From: Ampelocalamus luodianensis
Lineage: Eukaryota > Streptophyta > Magnoliopsida > Poales > Poaceae
Direction: 5' to 3'
Assembly (NCBI GenBank): GCA_036346255.1
Contig: JAYEVH010000134.1
Span: 1-64,000 of the forward strand
Length of the DNA: 64,000 nucleotides
Positions 42,199 through 53,337 of this stretch are shown here, piece by piece; the stretch's first letter is position 1, and every line of letters begins with the position of its first letter. The notes under the pieces were generated by a model. That model was not told the origin of the DNA. It did not search any database and was given only the letters and a program-made list of their open reading frames with translations. The position numbers and the translations under genes are program-made.

Positions 42199-42342
42199 TG
42201 GCCGCACGAATGCTTCTTGTTGATGCCAACGAGAGGCGGGCCTTCCGGGAAGCGGTCAGGGCGGCCTGGGAGGTGGTTTCGGCCGGTGGCGGAGGGGGTT
42301 CGGCCATGGATGCCGTCGTCGCTGGCTGCTCCGCCTGCAAGG
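42198..42342 (+). pseudogene. Glycosylasparaginase (aspartylglucosaminidase) exon fragment
   Basis: The frame starts MAARMLLVDANERRAF and continues REAVRAAWEVVSAGGGGGSA then MDAVVAGCSACK. N(4)-(beta-N-acetylglucosaminyl)-L-asparaginases carry this block near the N-terminus (F..A..AAW.....GGSA.DAV..GC..CE), just before a CDGTVG segment. The match covers about 35 residues. The fragment is cut by LTR E at 42343, and no downstream exon (including the catalytic Thr) is found in the window. The first 12 residues do not look like the family's signal region. It is most likely a captured piece within the CACTA. Confidence 0.6.
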
Positions 42343-43847
42343 TGTAATACCCCAAATGTATTCGAGAGAGAAGAAATAAATTATAGACAAGAACCAATTG
42401 GAAAAGTGTTTTAACAGGAGATTAGAGAGGGATTTACGCATAATTTTGATATCAAACTAGGTTTAGTTGGGAAATTTGATAACCTTTCAATGAAGTCCAA
42501 GAACACCTAATTTGGACCATCGTGTTAAAGGAACGTTTTGTTGTAGTTAAAAGATATGAAGTTTAGAACTTGATGGTGCGGCTGTGTTCGAGGCGTTTTA
42601 ATAATCTGACCTTTGCGACTTAGGAAAGTAGATAATTGGGCTTTCAGGAAGCACAAGGATCGCTGAAAGTTATGCAATCTGTCCAGAGCTACTTGATGTG
42701 TGCTCATGTATATAATTCATGTTTTTCAAGAACACCTAATTTGGACCACTGTACAGAAAGTGGTCTTAGTTTATATTCTTAATGTATTAGGTGGGGATTG
42801 GTATATTCTTAATGTATTAGGTGGGGAGGTAGCACCGTCTTCATGTCCTCCATTCTCACATGGTTAAGACAAGTGCATTGTTTGATTCATGGTTGTGATC
42901 GATTGGTCATGCTTGTGTGCTTTTCGATATGTGGTAGTATAGCGAGATTGTTGACATGGTGAATGTTTAAGATTGGTGGATGCTCCATATATGTTTATGC
43001 TCTATTGTCGTATGATGTTATCGTCTTGTGGTAATTTGATGATGAATAAATGATGAGCATGTGCATATTGAGATCATGTTGAGGCTTGGTCACGTGGTGA
43101 CCAAGTATGTTTTCCTTTGTGATCCCCGTCATGAATGTGACGGGCCTGAGATCCCCACACTCGTGGAGTGTGGGATTGATGTCCCCATTACTTGCGGAGT
43201 AATGGGCAATTGGTCCCTGTGCTTGCGAGCACAGGCATGGGTATGCGGCGACGGTTGCATACTTTGTATTACCGGTATAATACACAAAGAAAGATAAAGA
43301 GAAAGGATCCTTGAGCATTGCATTTGCATGTGAGATGTTTTATTGTTGCTCTTCTATATATGGGTGCTAATGTTATAACTTTTATTCTGTACTTGCTGAG
43401 TCTGTGGACTCACTCTTGTTTTTATTGTTGTTTTAGGTACCCGAGCCAAGAACGACATGCATGGGGGGAAGTAGTCTGATAGTTACACACATGTCACATG
43501 AACTAAATAAAGTTGAATGATCTTCAGATCGTAATTGTTTTTAGTAATTAGGCGAGATGCTCAAAGGTTTATTATGACTTGTCTCTTGCAGTGGTTTAAG
43601 TGTAACAGTGATGAGTAGTGGAACTTTATACTTCTTTGGATTGCTAGATACTTAGCATGTCTTTGATTATCTTTTGATGTCTCTGGATGACAGTTTAGTT
43701 AATTTATGAATTATCTGTATGTTGGAACCTCTGTGTAATCAACTTTACAGGGGAGGTTCTGCAGAAATTTACTAAAATTGCCTTGATTAGAATTGTTAGG
43801 GTTTTGTTTAGTAGCATTCCAGGCTCATGTCGGGCTGGGGTGTTACA
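42343..43847 (+). mobile_element. LTR E of a Ty3/gypsy element
   Basis: TGTAATACCCC at 42343 to GGTGTTACA at 43847, 1505 bases, directly after a possible duplication CAAGG (42338-42342). It carries the TGAGTC/GACTCA hairpin at 43397 and is followed by a primer site at 43849, so it is a 5' LTR. No partner 3' LTR or pol is found in the window. Confidence 0.85.
43397..43412 (+). other. LTR hairpin TGAGTC / GACTCA
   Basis: A stem in CTTGCTGAGTCTGTGGACTC followed by ACTC, in the same place and context as the TGAGTAC/GTACTCA hairpins of C and F but with changed and still paired stem bases. Confidence 0.6.
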
Positions 43848-43848
43848 G

Positions 43849-43861
43849 TTGGTATCAGAGC
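43849..43861 (+). other. Primer binding site of element E
   Basis: TTGGTATCAGAGC, one base after the LTR end; complements plant initiator Met tRNA. Confidence 0.92.
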
Positions 43862-44470
43862 GGGCTGTAGGTCCGTGGTTAATAAAACATTAATTTTGAC
43901 ACACTAAGCACAATAGGTGGGATTGGGTTATTGCATTGCATTTATGTTTTCGCATGTTGTATTGATGATTCCTGTTATGATATATATACATATATATATT
44001 ATAATGCTATAGTTAATATGTGTGGGGATAACCCATGTTGAGATGTTGAGGTCGAGGTTGTGGCCCTGTGCTGTACCAGGTTAAACCACTGTTCGTGGTA
44101 TAGCAATAGTGAAGTGCCCACATTGGATATCGTAGTTCAGGCTTTAATAGTAAGTATATTTAGAAGAGTTGTTCTCTTCTTTGAAATTTGAATTTGGTCA
44201 ACTCTTGTCTAGTTGGGGTTGATGAGCTTATCTTGGGTTATTAGTTTATTGCAGTTGATGGGTTACTTTGAAAAGGATTGTTTTGTTTCCATTGGTTTAA
44301 TTTTGTCCTGTAAAGCAATCGTTGTTTTCCCAATCGTTGAGTTATTTTTTTGCGGCTGGTGAACTTGGTTGATTGTCAAGTTTGACCTTTATAATGGAGT
44401 TTTGTCTTTCTCATTGGAAAACCTTGACCCATTTATTCGCTTGATAATTTTTTTAGCTAATGAAAGTTTC
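43862..44470 (+). other. Internal leader of element E
   Basis: AT-rich, noncoding, with a TATATATACATATATATATT run at about 43981-44001. No gag start or other ORF is visible before block F begins, so element E is truncated or F was inserted in it. Confidence 0.5.
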
Positions 44471-46850
44471 CTTTTGCAAGTCCTTTAGTACGTGGAGGCT
44501 TTGACGCAAGGTATCTCTTTGTCCGCCGCACCCGCTGTCGCCACCATTCCCGTCCCGTCGCCCTTTTTCATCACGTTGCCATTGCCGCCGCCGCCGCCAT
44601 TGCCGCCCGACACCATCCTCCCCTTCGTCCTCCTCCGAGGCCCCTCGTCCCCTATTTAAGCGAGCCCCGGGACCGCCTCCCCCTCCTCTCCCAGTTCCCC
44701 CTCATCCCTCCTCCTCCCTCGCCCTCTTTCGCCCCCTTCTCGCATTTTGTCGCCGCCGGCCACCGAAGGTCGCCGCCGCCTCTAGCGCCACCTCTGAGCA
44801 CCCTCGACCGCAGCCGCATCCACCTTCCGCATCGCCACACCGAGGGCTATCCCGTGCGCGCTGTCACTCCTCCCGGAGCCCACCGGAGCGCCGTCGCCGC
44901 CGTAGCCCTCTTCTTGCCGCCGCCTTTCCCACTCGCCGCCGACCTTCCGGTGATGCCACATCCTCGGGACGGTGAGCATCGGGTTCACCGTGTCGCCCTC
45001 TTCGCGCTAGTCCCCTTGCCTCCGGCCGCGCCGCTGAACACTGGCGACCTTCGGGCCGTGAGTGCCGTCGTCGCCTTCGCCGACGTGGCCACCACCTCGC
45101 CTCCACCTCGGCGCCACCTCAGCCTCTTCACTGACCGGGCAGCCGCGTGGAAGCCCACGTGTCACTCCTTCCCCCTCTCTTTTTCAAAGCTCGGTGAACC
45201 TAGTCCACGTGCACCATCTCGCTGACATTGGGCCCCACATGTCAGTTTCTTTTTCTTTTATTTTTCTTTCGGCCGAATTTCCTATGCTGATTGTCAGCTG
45301 ACACCATATTTACCTTTTCCTTTACAAAAATATTTGCAGAAAATCAGAAAATCTCCAAATCCTTCATTTCATGTGTTTTCCAACTTCGGAAGGCCATAAC
45401 TTCTTCGTTCGAACTTTGATTCGAGTGATTCAAATTTCTAAATTCATATAAAATCCCCCTCTTGCTGTTAGTGCTAATTTGGAATTTATTTGGAGTTTTT
45501 TATTTATTTATTTTGCTCTTTTCACACGTGTAGAAACCGGCTTTTCGGAAGATTTCTCGGATCCGACGACCGAAGCACCTCAACTCTTCAACGAAGGCAA
45601 GTCATAGACCTTTGATCATGTTGAACCCATTTTTATAAAACTATGTTGTTTGATATAAACATGCATTGCTAGTTTTATATTAAATGGTTTTGGGAATAGA
45701 TAATTGCCTACTTGATGTATGCCTCCTTGATAAATTGCAAACAACATGTATCCTTGAATGACATGACCCCTTGGACACCACAGGATGGGTTATTCTAGTT
45801 GGACATTGATAAAATACCAACAGGGGTACGTTTTGCTTGCTTAGTCACGCTCTAAGTAGACGTGGGTCTCTCGGCAACTTAAGTCACCAATGTTATTTTA
45901 CCCCCAGAGCACTTGGTTTGCGGCTTGTGTAGTAGTGGCCAGTGTAGCTGATTAAAATGAAGTGTGGCCCTGTGTGAGGCCACGACATTTGTTGTCACCT
46001 TAACTAAAAGTGTGTTGTGCCATGATGAGGGTGGTCCTCTGGCCGGGTTGAACCCATCTAAAATTGAATTTGACTAATGAACTATGGAACCGTGGCAATG
46101 CCACTTGATGAAATTGCGGTGCCAAGACTACGGTGGTCTTTGGCAGGGTTGAACCGAAAATGTTTTATGCTCGGGCGAGTGGGTGGTGGTAAGTGTGGGT
46201 GTCGTAATGGTTGGGATGATCTCTTGTTGTTTCAAAGAACTGAATTACTTATGTACTAATCTTTTAAATTGTGCTTTTAATCTACTTACTGTATTTATTG
46301 TTAAAAGTTGCTTTCTGCAACATAAAACATAAAGCCATCCTTGTCTAGCCTCGCATGAATAATAATTGCATATTGTTCCCTATGACTTGCTGAGTACATT
46401 CAAAGTACTCACGGCTTGCGCCCTGTGTGATTAATCCCCACAGAAGAACGAGGGAACCCCGAGTTTCATGAAGAGGAGAACCTCGAAGACTTTGCGAATT
46501 AGGTCGCGTCCTCCACTCGATTGCCTGTGGGCATGTCGTGTGGCCACCATGAGATATTTTGTTTCCGCTGCAAGTTACCTTTTGGTGTTGAGCCCTGTGT
46601 GGCAACTCTATAAGACTTGACCATAAGGTCTTTTGCTGCTATTAATATTAATTTGTCCGCTTCATCGTTACTTTGTTGTATGGTTATGATTACATCTTTG
46701 TTGTAACTGTGCGAGCTAGCTACTGATCATGGGACTAGTTCGGAATGCACAGAGGGTCCTTTCATAGTTAATATGTATGGTTGTTCGTTTTTCTTAGAAT
46801 GGTGGATGGATGAGAGCACCCTTTGATAGCTAGCTACTATTTTTGAAGGC
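44471..46850 (+). repeat. LTR-like block F
   Basis: No clean termini, but the layout is that of a long gypsy LTR: a TATA-like CCTATTTAAGCG at 44652, a GC-rich transcribed leader with (CCGCCG) runs (44520-45230; open frames there are compositional), AT-rich sequence, then ACTTGCTGAGTAC...GTACTCACGG at 46385-46415 and an ATGAGATATTTTGTTTCCGC tail, as in the R/U5 of C. Probably a truncated LTR of another Tekay-like family. Confidence 0.5.
46391..46411 (+). other. LTR hairpin TGAGTAC / GTACTCA in block F
   Basis: Seven-base stem with a seven-base loop, preceded by GACTTGC, as in LTR C. Confidence 0.6.
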
Positions 46851-47974
46851 AAATTAACTGACCATTAAGATAAGCTGGGTGATTTCTCTGCCCTATGCCG
46901 ATTTGAAATAAACGCTATGGTAGTATGGTTGTTCAATTTTACGAATTAAAGTAAATTGTTGGAACACCAAAAATTTGTAATTCATAGGAATATCTACATG
47001 TAGTTAACTATCTGCATCCACCATGATTCATCATAAACTATATTAGTATTTTGCTTGCTATGTGGAGTTGGCACTGTCATATTATGAACGTACAATATTT
47101 TGATTATTTTCTACGTTAAGTCTTTGAGATGTGTGGCTGCATATGTTTCATACTTTCATTCATTCATTCATCAATCATTCATACATTCTTTTTTACACAA
47201 CACAGTAGCAAAATAACTCATCATTGATTAAATATGCAGATTTACATCATTAATTGATTACAATACATACATGTTTACATCAAACTCTTGGTGCTTTGGA
47301 GGGGAGATAATAATATAATATACATGACTACATCAAATTGCACATGTCTTGTTTCTTCAGGTAATTTCCCATCTGTCTTGCTCAATTTGATAATTGATGT
47401 TTGCTCAATTCATCAAATTATTCTTGTTGTGGGCTTATCTGCGCTGTAGCCAAGCTGGCCGCCTGGGCACCGCCTAGGCGCCGTGGGTACCGCCTAGTCC
47501 ACCTAGGCCCTAGGCCACCGCCCGCCTAGCGCTTTCTTGAACATTGGTCATCTTACACTTTTCTAACCATGACATTTATTTCATTTTCAACCGACTTTGC
47601 AGGATAATTGAGGACTACAAAGAGAATGCAATGGATAGATTCCAACTATTTAGAAAAAAAAATTGTGTCAATCCATAGGATCTTTTGCTAATGTATTTGC
47701 ACATTTTTTATATGGATGTTTGATTCAGTTGTGAACTCCACTTGCTGTAAATTCAAATATTTGTTGCTGCTATGAAGTGCATGTATGCTCTACAGTTTTC
47801 TTAGTTTGCTCATTGTGAGAATATGATGCTTCCATGTGACGATATGTGCTCTACTGTTTTCTAGTGTTTTTTATGAGGTGGAATAATATCTTCATATGAC
47901 GATATTTGTTTTCGTTTGTAGCAAAATGCATGAATCACATTCGAAATAATCTAATTAAATTTGAAATATTTTTT
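46851..47974. other. AT-rich interior of inner CACTA, right part
   Basis: Contains a CATT microsatellite (about 47157-47187) and a low-complexity palindromic stretch of CGCCTAGGC / CACCTAGGCCC units (47455-47530). A possible terminal exon after TTTGCAGG at about 47602 (IIEDYKENAMDRFQLFRKK to TAG at 47677) is also present. No protein family is recognised. Confidence 0.35.
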
Positions 47975-48371
47975 TACAGTAAGATGTCCAAAACGATGCT
48001 TGTGTACCTAGAGATGTATATAACGTCTTTACAAATGTGTATAAATTATGCCAACATGAATTGAATATATTTGTAAAAGCGTCTCTATGTTTGTTGGCAC
48101 GCAAATCGGACGTGTCTATATCACTAAAAATGTTATGTAAGTGTATCTACTAAAACATCTCTACATACATAGACATGAATTTTAACGTTTCTATAAAGCG
48201 TCTTATATCCTGTACACATGTTTTACAAGCGTCTCTACGGTTTTTAACACAATACGTGGGGAGACGCTCCAAGAATGCTTTATAAAAACGGCTCTACGGT
48301 CCTCTAAAGATAAAATAACACATCTTTAGCCTATAGATTGGATGTCTCTACATGGGTGTTGTGTTGTAGTG
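47975..48371. repeat. Right subterminal repeat zone of inner CACTA
   Basis: Multiple AAGCGTCTCTA(C/T)-like units and their complements (about ten in 400 bases), leading to the terminus GTGTTGTGTTGTAGTG. Such arrays are binding sites for CACTA transposition proteins in known members. Confidence 0.7.
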
Positions 48372-48583
48372 TACCTGGAAAACCTTAAGCCGGTGAAAAC
48401 CAACTTTTCTAGGGCACTTAATTACCCGGAATACACATATCTGCCGGGGAATGTCTTTCCCGACAGCACTTTACCGGGCAGGCAATAAGTGCCGGGGAAA
48501 CACATTCCCGACAGATAAATTGCCTTTCAACGCAGTTTTTCCTGGCAGTTGCATTGCCCTTAATACTATGCCATGGTGTAGTG

Positions 48584-48857
48584 ATTTGGCTCCACCATAG
48601 TCTCTTTTTCAGGTTTTGATACATCTTGGTGCTCCCAGGATGCATAGAGAACTGAGAGTTGTAAGCATCCTTGAGGATAAATTCCTTCAACTTGCAGTCA
48701 AAAGGCATTACTAAGCGGTTCCCGAACCAGAGAGTGCCCTGTGTGTTTTCGGTAAAACATTTGGCCTTGCCTTGCTTGATATCTTCCTGGATTGGGGCCA
48801 CCTCAAAATCAATCTTTTGGGCCTCTCTAATCTGGTTCTCTAATGTGGACCTCACAT
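48584..48857 (-). pseudogene. Integrase N-terminus of element D, truncated
   Basis: The frame starting at 48855 reads MRSTLENQIREAQKIDFEVA, NRLVMPFDCKLKEFIL and AYNSQFSMHPGSTKMYQNLK, ending WWSQI at the CACTA junction. The HxH part of the zinc-binding domain is present; the CxxC part and the catalytic core are gone. The frame continues by chance for about 50 codons into the CACTA end (TTPWHSIKGN on), which is not part of the protein. Confidence 0.85.
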
Positions 48858-49465
48858 TTAGGCAGCAAGGGAACCCTCTTCAATCATCTCGAGGCTCAAC
48901 TGTTGCAACTCAGCACACAAGCCTACCGAAGTGGGTGTTACTGACAAGCAGTTGCATTGAGATTTTTTGCTCAACGCGTCGGCCACTACGTTGGCTTTTC
49001 CCAGGTGATAATGGAGTCCCATGTCGTAGTCCTTGAAAAACTCTTCCTTGAAAAACTCAAGCCACCTTATTTGCCTCAAGTTTAGATCAGCTTGGGTGAA
49101 AATGAATTTAAGGCTCTTATGATCGGTATAGATCTCGCAACGATTACTAATGAGGTAATGTCGCCAAATCTTTAGAGCATGGACTACAGCTACCAATTCC
49201 AAGTCGTGTGTGGGATAATTCACTTCATGATACCTCAATTGCCTTGATGCATATGCCACCACTCGGCCCTCTTGCATGATCACGCAAAGGGAGCCCGTGG
49301 CGAGAAGCATCGCAGTACACGTGAAGCTCTTGTGAATATTCGGTAGAATGAGCACAAGTGCTTTGGTCAGACATTCTTTTAAGATCTGAAAGCTTTCCTC
49401 ATACTCTACTAACCATTCGAACTTCTTTTCCTTCTTTAATAGCTGGGTCATTGGCCTCACAATTT
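48858..49465 (-). pseudogene. RNase H of element D
   Basis: Frame 49460-48858 reads MTQLLKKEKKFEWLVEYEES, QEGRVVAYASRQLRYHEVNY, THDLELVAVVHALKIWRHYL, CEIYTDHKSLKFIFTQ and GKANVVADALSKKSQ. The first catalytic block is damaged: where C has IYCDASRHGLG, D reads CTAMLLATGSL because of a shift. A 15-base tandem duplication (49030-49060, CCTTGAAAAACTC twice) yields the repeated FFKEEFFKD that C lacks. Inactive. Confidence 0.88.
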
Positions 49466-50330
49466 TGAAGAAGTTCTTGATGAACCTGCGGTAATAACCT
49501 GCAAGTCCGAGAAAACTGCATATATCAGTGACGGTCTTGGGCTACCCCCAGTTCAGTACATCTTGCACTTTACTTAGATCAACAGCGACACTGCCCTTGG
49601 ATAGCACATGACCCAAAAAGCTAGCCTCCCAAAGCCAAAACTTGCATTTGCTGAATTTTGCATAGAGCTGATGCTCGCGGAGTTTCTCCAACACAAGCCT
49701 CAAGTGCATCTAGTGCTCTTTATCTGATTTGGAGTAGACAAGGATGTCATCAATAAACATGACAACAAACTTGACCATATACTCCATGAAAACTGAATTC
49801 ATGAGGGTCATGAGTAGGCCGGTGCATTTGTTATGCCGAATGACATAACTGTGTACTCATACAACCCGTAGCAAGTAGAGAATGTCATCTTCGATATGTC
49901 TTCTGTTCTGACCTTGATTTGATGATAGCCTAGTCGTAAGTCAATCTTGGAGAATACTTGGGCTCCAGTCAGTTAGTCAAATAAGTCATCAATCCAAGGA
50001 AGTGGATATTTGTTCTTGACTGTTACTTCGTTTAGCGAACGGTAATCGGTACACATCCGCAAACTTTTGTCTTTCTTCTTGACAAATATTGTCGGGCATC
50101 CCCAAGGCGAGGAGCTCAGCCAAATAAAGCCCTTATCTTGCAGCTCCTTGAGTTGCTCCTTCAATTCAATCAACTCATTGGGAGGCATCCGTATGGGTGG
50201 AAGCTCGATCACGAATTCAACTTTGCGATCAGGGGGCATTCCTGGGAATTCTTTGAGAAAAACATCTACATACTCATAGACCACTGGTATCTCCTCCAAT
50301 TCGGGAGTGGTACCAACTTTCAGAGCATAG
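49466..50330 (-). pseudogene. Reverse transcriptase of element D
   Basis: The upstream frame (50440-49973) reads VYEYVDVFLKEFPGMPPDRK, VEFVIELPP, LQDKGFIWLSSSPWGCPTIF, LRMCTDYRSLNEV and KNKYPLPWIDDLFD, then meets a stop (TAG at 49975). The catalytic FIDDILVYSKSDK is legible at 49757-49720 in another frame. CTDYR replaces the usual CVDYR. The block corresponding to KIDLRSGYHQIKV is readable around 49940. Multiple stops and shifts; inactive. Confidence 0.85.
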
Positions 50331-50397
50331 AGGTGAGAACTAACAAACCTTGGCATGAACACGACTTGATCGCCATTCGCACTGATGACAAAATTGA

Positions 50398-50690
50398 CTA
50401 GTGTACACAATCGATTTTCTCTTGATTCTTGGATATCCAATCCATCACCAATATAACATAAATACCCACTGAATTTATCACTATTAGGTTGGTTAAAAAT
50501 TCAATCCCCGAATCTCCACTTTTACGTTTCAGCAGACTTGATCGGTTTGCAAAACCGAACCCGGTGACTGAATGTGATATGGTCGCCAAAGTGTATGTAT
50601 TTTAAATTGATGGTGTGCTACAAAAATATTCTTGATAAATGAATGTGACACCCCCGAATCAAATAAGGTAGTAGCTGGATGCGAATTAAC
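50398..50690 (-). pseudogene. Protease remnant of element D
   Basis: ATTLFDSGG at about 50675-50652 is the retropepsin active site. The following sequence is shifted (VTFIYQEYFCST). A later piece reads SGIEFLTNLIVINSVGIYVI and LVMDWISKNQEKIDC, equivalent to the C-terminal motif ILGMDWLSK of C, with G to V in the LGMDW box. Too short and broken to function. Confidence 0.75.
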
Positions 50691-50859
50691 AACATACCCA
50701 AAACAACATCTAGTGCATCAACTGCCTCTTCGGCGGTACATGGTTAACCCGGCCACATGCTAGAGCCTGAGGGGGCTTGTCCGCTACCCTCGGGGGGTTG
50801 TGGTGGTCATGCTGGAGTTGGAGTTGGAGCGGTGTAGACTCAGGGCATCACACGTGCTT

Positions 50860-51939
50860 TCGCCAAGCACTGATGCGCATAATACCCCGGACGACCGCAA
50901 TGGAAGCAAGTGACACTCGACATGAAGTTGCCGTTGTTTGGGGGCTGATTCCCCCCACTTCTTGGCTGCATATTTGGTGGAGGAGGTCTGGGTATGAATG
51001 TGGGCGTCCTCGGTGGTGCTGGTGCTTGGAATCGGGGCAGTTGGGGCTACCTGGTACGCGATCTCGGAAAACTATCGCTTGCTAAAATAAGCGCGGCTCT
51101 CTTCCTCTTTCGCGACTCCTCCAGAGCTTGGCTCTTGCTTTCCACCACAATGGCCTTATTGACCATGTGCTGGAAGTTACGGAAGTCATGGACGGCTAGC
51201 GCAAGCTGCATCTCCTCAGTCAAGCCGTCCATGAAACGACTCTATCGACGGGAGTCGGTGGAGACGTTGTCATGAGCATATCGAGCCAAGAAGTTGAACT
51301 CGTGTAGATACTCGGTCAAGCTCTTTCACCCTTGCTTGATGGTGAGAAATTGTTGTTGTTTGATCATCATCACACCCTCTGGAATGTGGGCCTCTCTAAA
51401 AGCCGCTCTAAACTCGTTCCAAGTCGGAACGTGCCCCTCAGGCTGCATGGTGTGGAAGTTATCGCACCATGCACTCGCTGTCCTGTCGAGTTGGTAGCTG
51501 GCGAATAAGACCTTCTCGACTCCGGTACATTGGGCAATGATCAGCTTTTTCTCGATCGCACGGAGCCAGTCCTCGCCTCCATCGGGTCCTTAGAGCTTGA
51601 GAACGTTGGGGATTTGTAGGTTAAAAGTCAGAGAGTCCCCCGTGTGTTCGAGGAGCTCCTGCCCCACTGGACGACCCTGGAGCGGTGGAGGTGTTGTGGG
51701 ATATCTACTCGAGGATCCGGTTTGTTCCATCCAGTTCCTCTCGACCTGAGCAAGCACTTTCGCCATCGTAGGTAGTAGGGGAAGCACCTCTTCTTGCCGT
51801 TCGCCTTGTTGATTTTGGTGGTCGGAAGGCTCCACACATTCTCCTCATGCGTAAAGGTCATGGACAGTAGCAGAGCGAGATCCCGTGGTGGGGATTCCTC
51901 TCCTTGCTGAGCCCTTGAATGAGTAGTAGCTACCGCCAT
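50860..51939 (-). pseudogene. gag of element D
   Basis: ATG at 51939 (MAVATTHSRAQQGEES; C starts MTGPTTRAQAQQG). The core is legible in several frames: MMIKQQQFLTIKQG near 51355, YLHEFNFLARYAHD near 51295, MDGLTEEMQLALAVHDFRNF and MVNKAIVVESKSQALEESRK in frame 51232-51047, then a Pro/Arg-rich linker. The zinc knuckle at about 50923-50882 reads CFHCGRPGYYAHQC. Its zinc-binding His is Tyr, whereas C has GHFANQC, so the nucleocapsid finger is probably lost. Confidence 0.85.
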
Positions 51940-52303
51940 CCTGTTGCCACACAATTAGTTAGCAATCCGATGAAAGATACACTCGATCAAACGCAAAAAG
52001 AAATTCCGAACAGCGAGTGTAATATACTTAATCTAGCATGCATTATGACATGAAATGCGCAAAAACTTAACACCAAATGGGGGTACAAATGCACTAAGGC
52101 CAGTACAAGATCCATTAAAGCAAATCATAGTTTTTAGGTATGGTTGCATTCATATAGGCCCGTAGGCGAATGGCAACCGCCCGAAACGAAAAGTTCTTGC
52201 AATAATACATAAAGAGTTCAACAATTACTACCCTATTACATTATTTTTGGAGAAAAAGCTCACTTACTACACTTCCGAACAACAAGCTCAAGACACTAAC
52301 TCC
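51940..52303 (-). other. Spacer between ORF0 and gag of element D
   Basis: About 360 AT-rich bases without a usable frame. The same position in C is 27061-27361. Confidence 0.6.
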
Positions 52304-53113
52304 CTAGTGGTTCTGGTTGAAATTCACCGGAAACTCATCTAAAAGATAATATCCGGGTGATCCCGAGCCATCGGGGTCCTCCGGGTTGGTGAGGCGCAAT
52401 GGAGATCCTATATCGATTATGGGACCTCCAGCGGGCTCTGGCACCTGAGTGCAAGCAAAACTCGTTCCTAACATACAAGCTTGGCATCTCAGCCCATAAT
52501 TGGGTACTCGTCCTCTCATTTTTGGAAGACGATACCCTGGTGGTGCAGAAGTGTATGGGGAGACCTCATTCTCACCATAGAGCACATTGCAGTGAACGAG
52601 CCCCATGCTAAACATGAGCTGCAAGTGCTCCTGGGCAACCCTGAGGTGATGTCACGTCTCCCACAGCTCGTGCACGGTGCAATGGTGAACTCGGTCCATA
52701 ATATGAACCAATCTCGCCCACTGCCACACTTGGGGATCTTCCCCATACTGGATCTCAGCGAAGGTGTTCACCTCTACGCCACGAGCTTGTAGTGGAAAAT
52801 GGTCATATGGCGGCTGAGCTAACTCCGTCAAATCATGACGAAGATGGCTCATGGCCGCACGAGCCACTTACTGCAATGCCATGGCCTCAGAGGTGTCACA
52901 CACTTGGAAACCGTAGGGGATGCTTCCCGTTACTCGCCTTGCAATGATGTTGACTACGGCCAAGTATTTTTCCATCCCCGGTCCTCTGTCACGGTGGTAG
53001 ATGGAGTACTATGGTTGATAAGTGAAGTTGGCCCTCCACATCATGTCTCAAAGTAGCGTCAAGTATCCATCAACATCTTTAGTTTGAGTTTCTTGACCAA
53101 GTATTGACGACTC
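52304..53113 (-). pseudogene. ORF0 of element D
   Basis: From MSRQYLVKKLKLK at 53113 the sequence reads, with stops and shifts, MWRANFTYQP, YSIYHRDRGPGMEKYLAVVN, MSHLRHDLTELAQPPYDHF and IQYGEDPQVWQWARLVHIMD. It goes on with FSMGLVHCNVLYGENEVSPY and SPGYYLLDEFPVNFNQNH, about 265 residues. Element C has the same ORF in the same place (24626-27060). No catalytic motif is recognised. It contains an H-rich segment (RHDLTEL, HIMDRVHHCTVHEL). Role unknown. Confidence 0.7.
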
Positions 53114-53320
53114 ATCTGAAGATAAGAAGGACAAGGTGAGTCGAACAGTTAGTTTGCAAATTCAAATGAAAATAGCATAAGAAAATGATACTAGGATGGA
53201 TAAGGAATAAAAGATGTTCATAACTTAAACTTTTTGAAATTACTTTGCTAATTTGAAAATAATTTGACTGAAGACTTGCTAAATCTAACGCCCATGCTAT
53301 TTCTAACCTACAGTCAACCT

Positions 53321-53334
53321 GGATCTGATACCAA
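53321..53334 (-). other. Primer binding site of element D
   Basis: On the minus strand TTGGTATCAGATCC, three bases after the LTR end CCCCACA; one mismatch (GATCC for GAGCC) to the tRNA-iMet site. Confidence 0.88.
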
Positions 53335-53337
53335 CGC

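Larger units (their letters stand above)
39709..48371. mobile_element. Inner CACTA element with captured gene fragments
   Basis: The left end CACTACAACAAAACTATC at 39709 and the right end GTGTTGTGTTGTAGTG at 48371 form inverted termini. Subterminal zones (39709-39835 and about 47975-48371) repeat CGTCTCTAC / AAGCGTC-like units in opposite orientation. The 3-base flanks CAC and TAC differ by one base. No transposase is recognisable inside, so it was probably non-autonomous. It contains a GC-rich leader, captured coding pieces (41986-42342), LTR E and an LTR-like block F. Confidence 0.7.
39460..48583. mobile_element. Outer CACTA-type DNA transposon (remnant)
   Basis: The right terminus at 48567-48583 reads ATGCCATGGTGTAGTG, the complement of a CACTACACC CACTA end. 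It abuts element D's integrase at 48584. Subterminal repeats with GCCGG(C/G)(A/G)A and CCCGACA cores fill 48380-48560 and also 39480-39700, on both sides of the inner CACTA. A left CACTA terminus is not visible before 39480. It may have been lost, or the element may extend further left and include the cullin fragment. The left border given is the start of the repeat zone. Confidence 0.6.

Noticed and set aside
44854..45225. Ala/Pro-rich 123-codon frame in block F
   Set aside because: GC-rich LTR leader; frames are open on both strands and no motif is seen.
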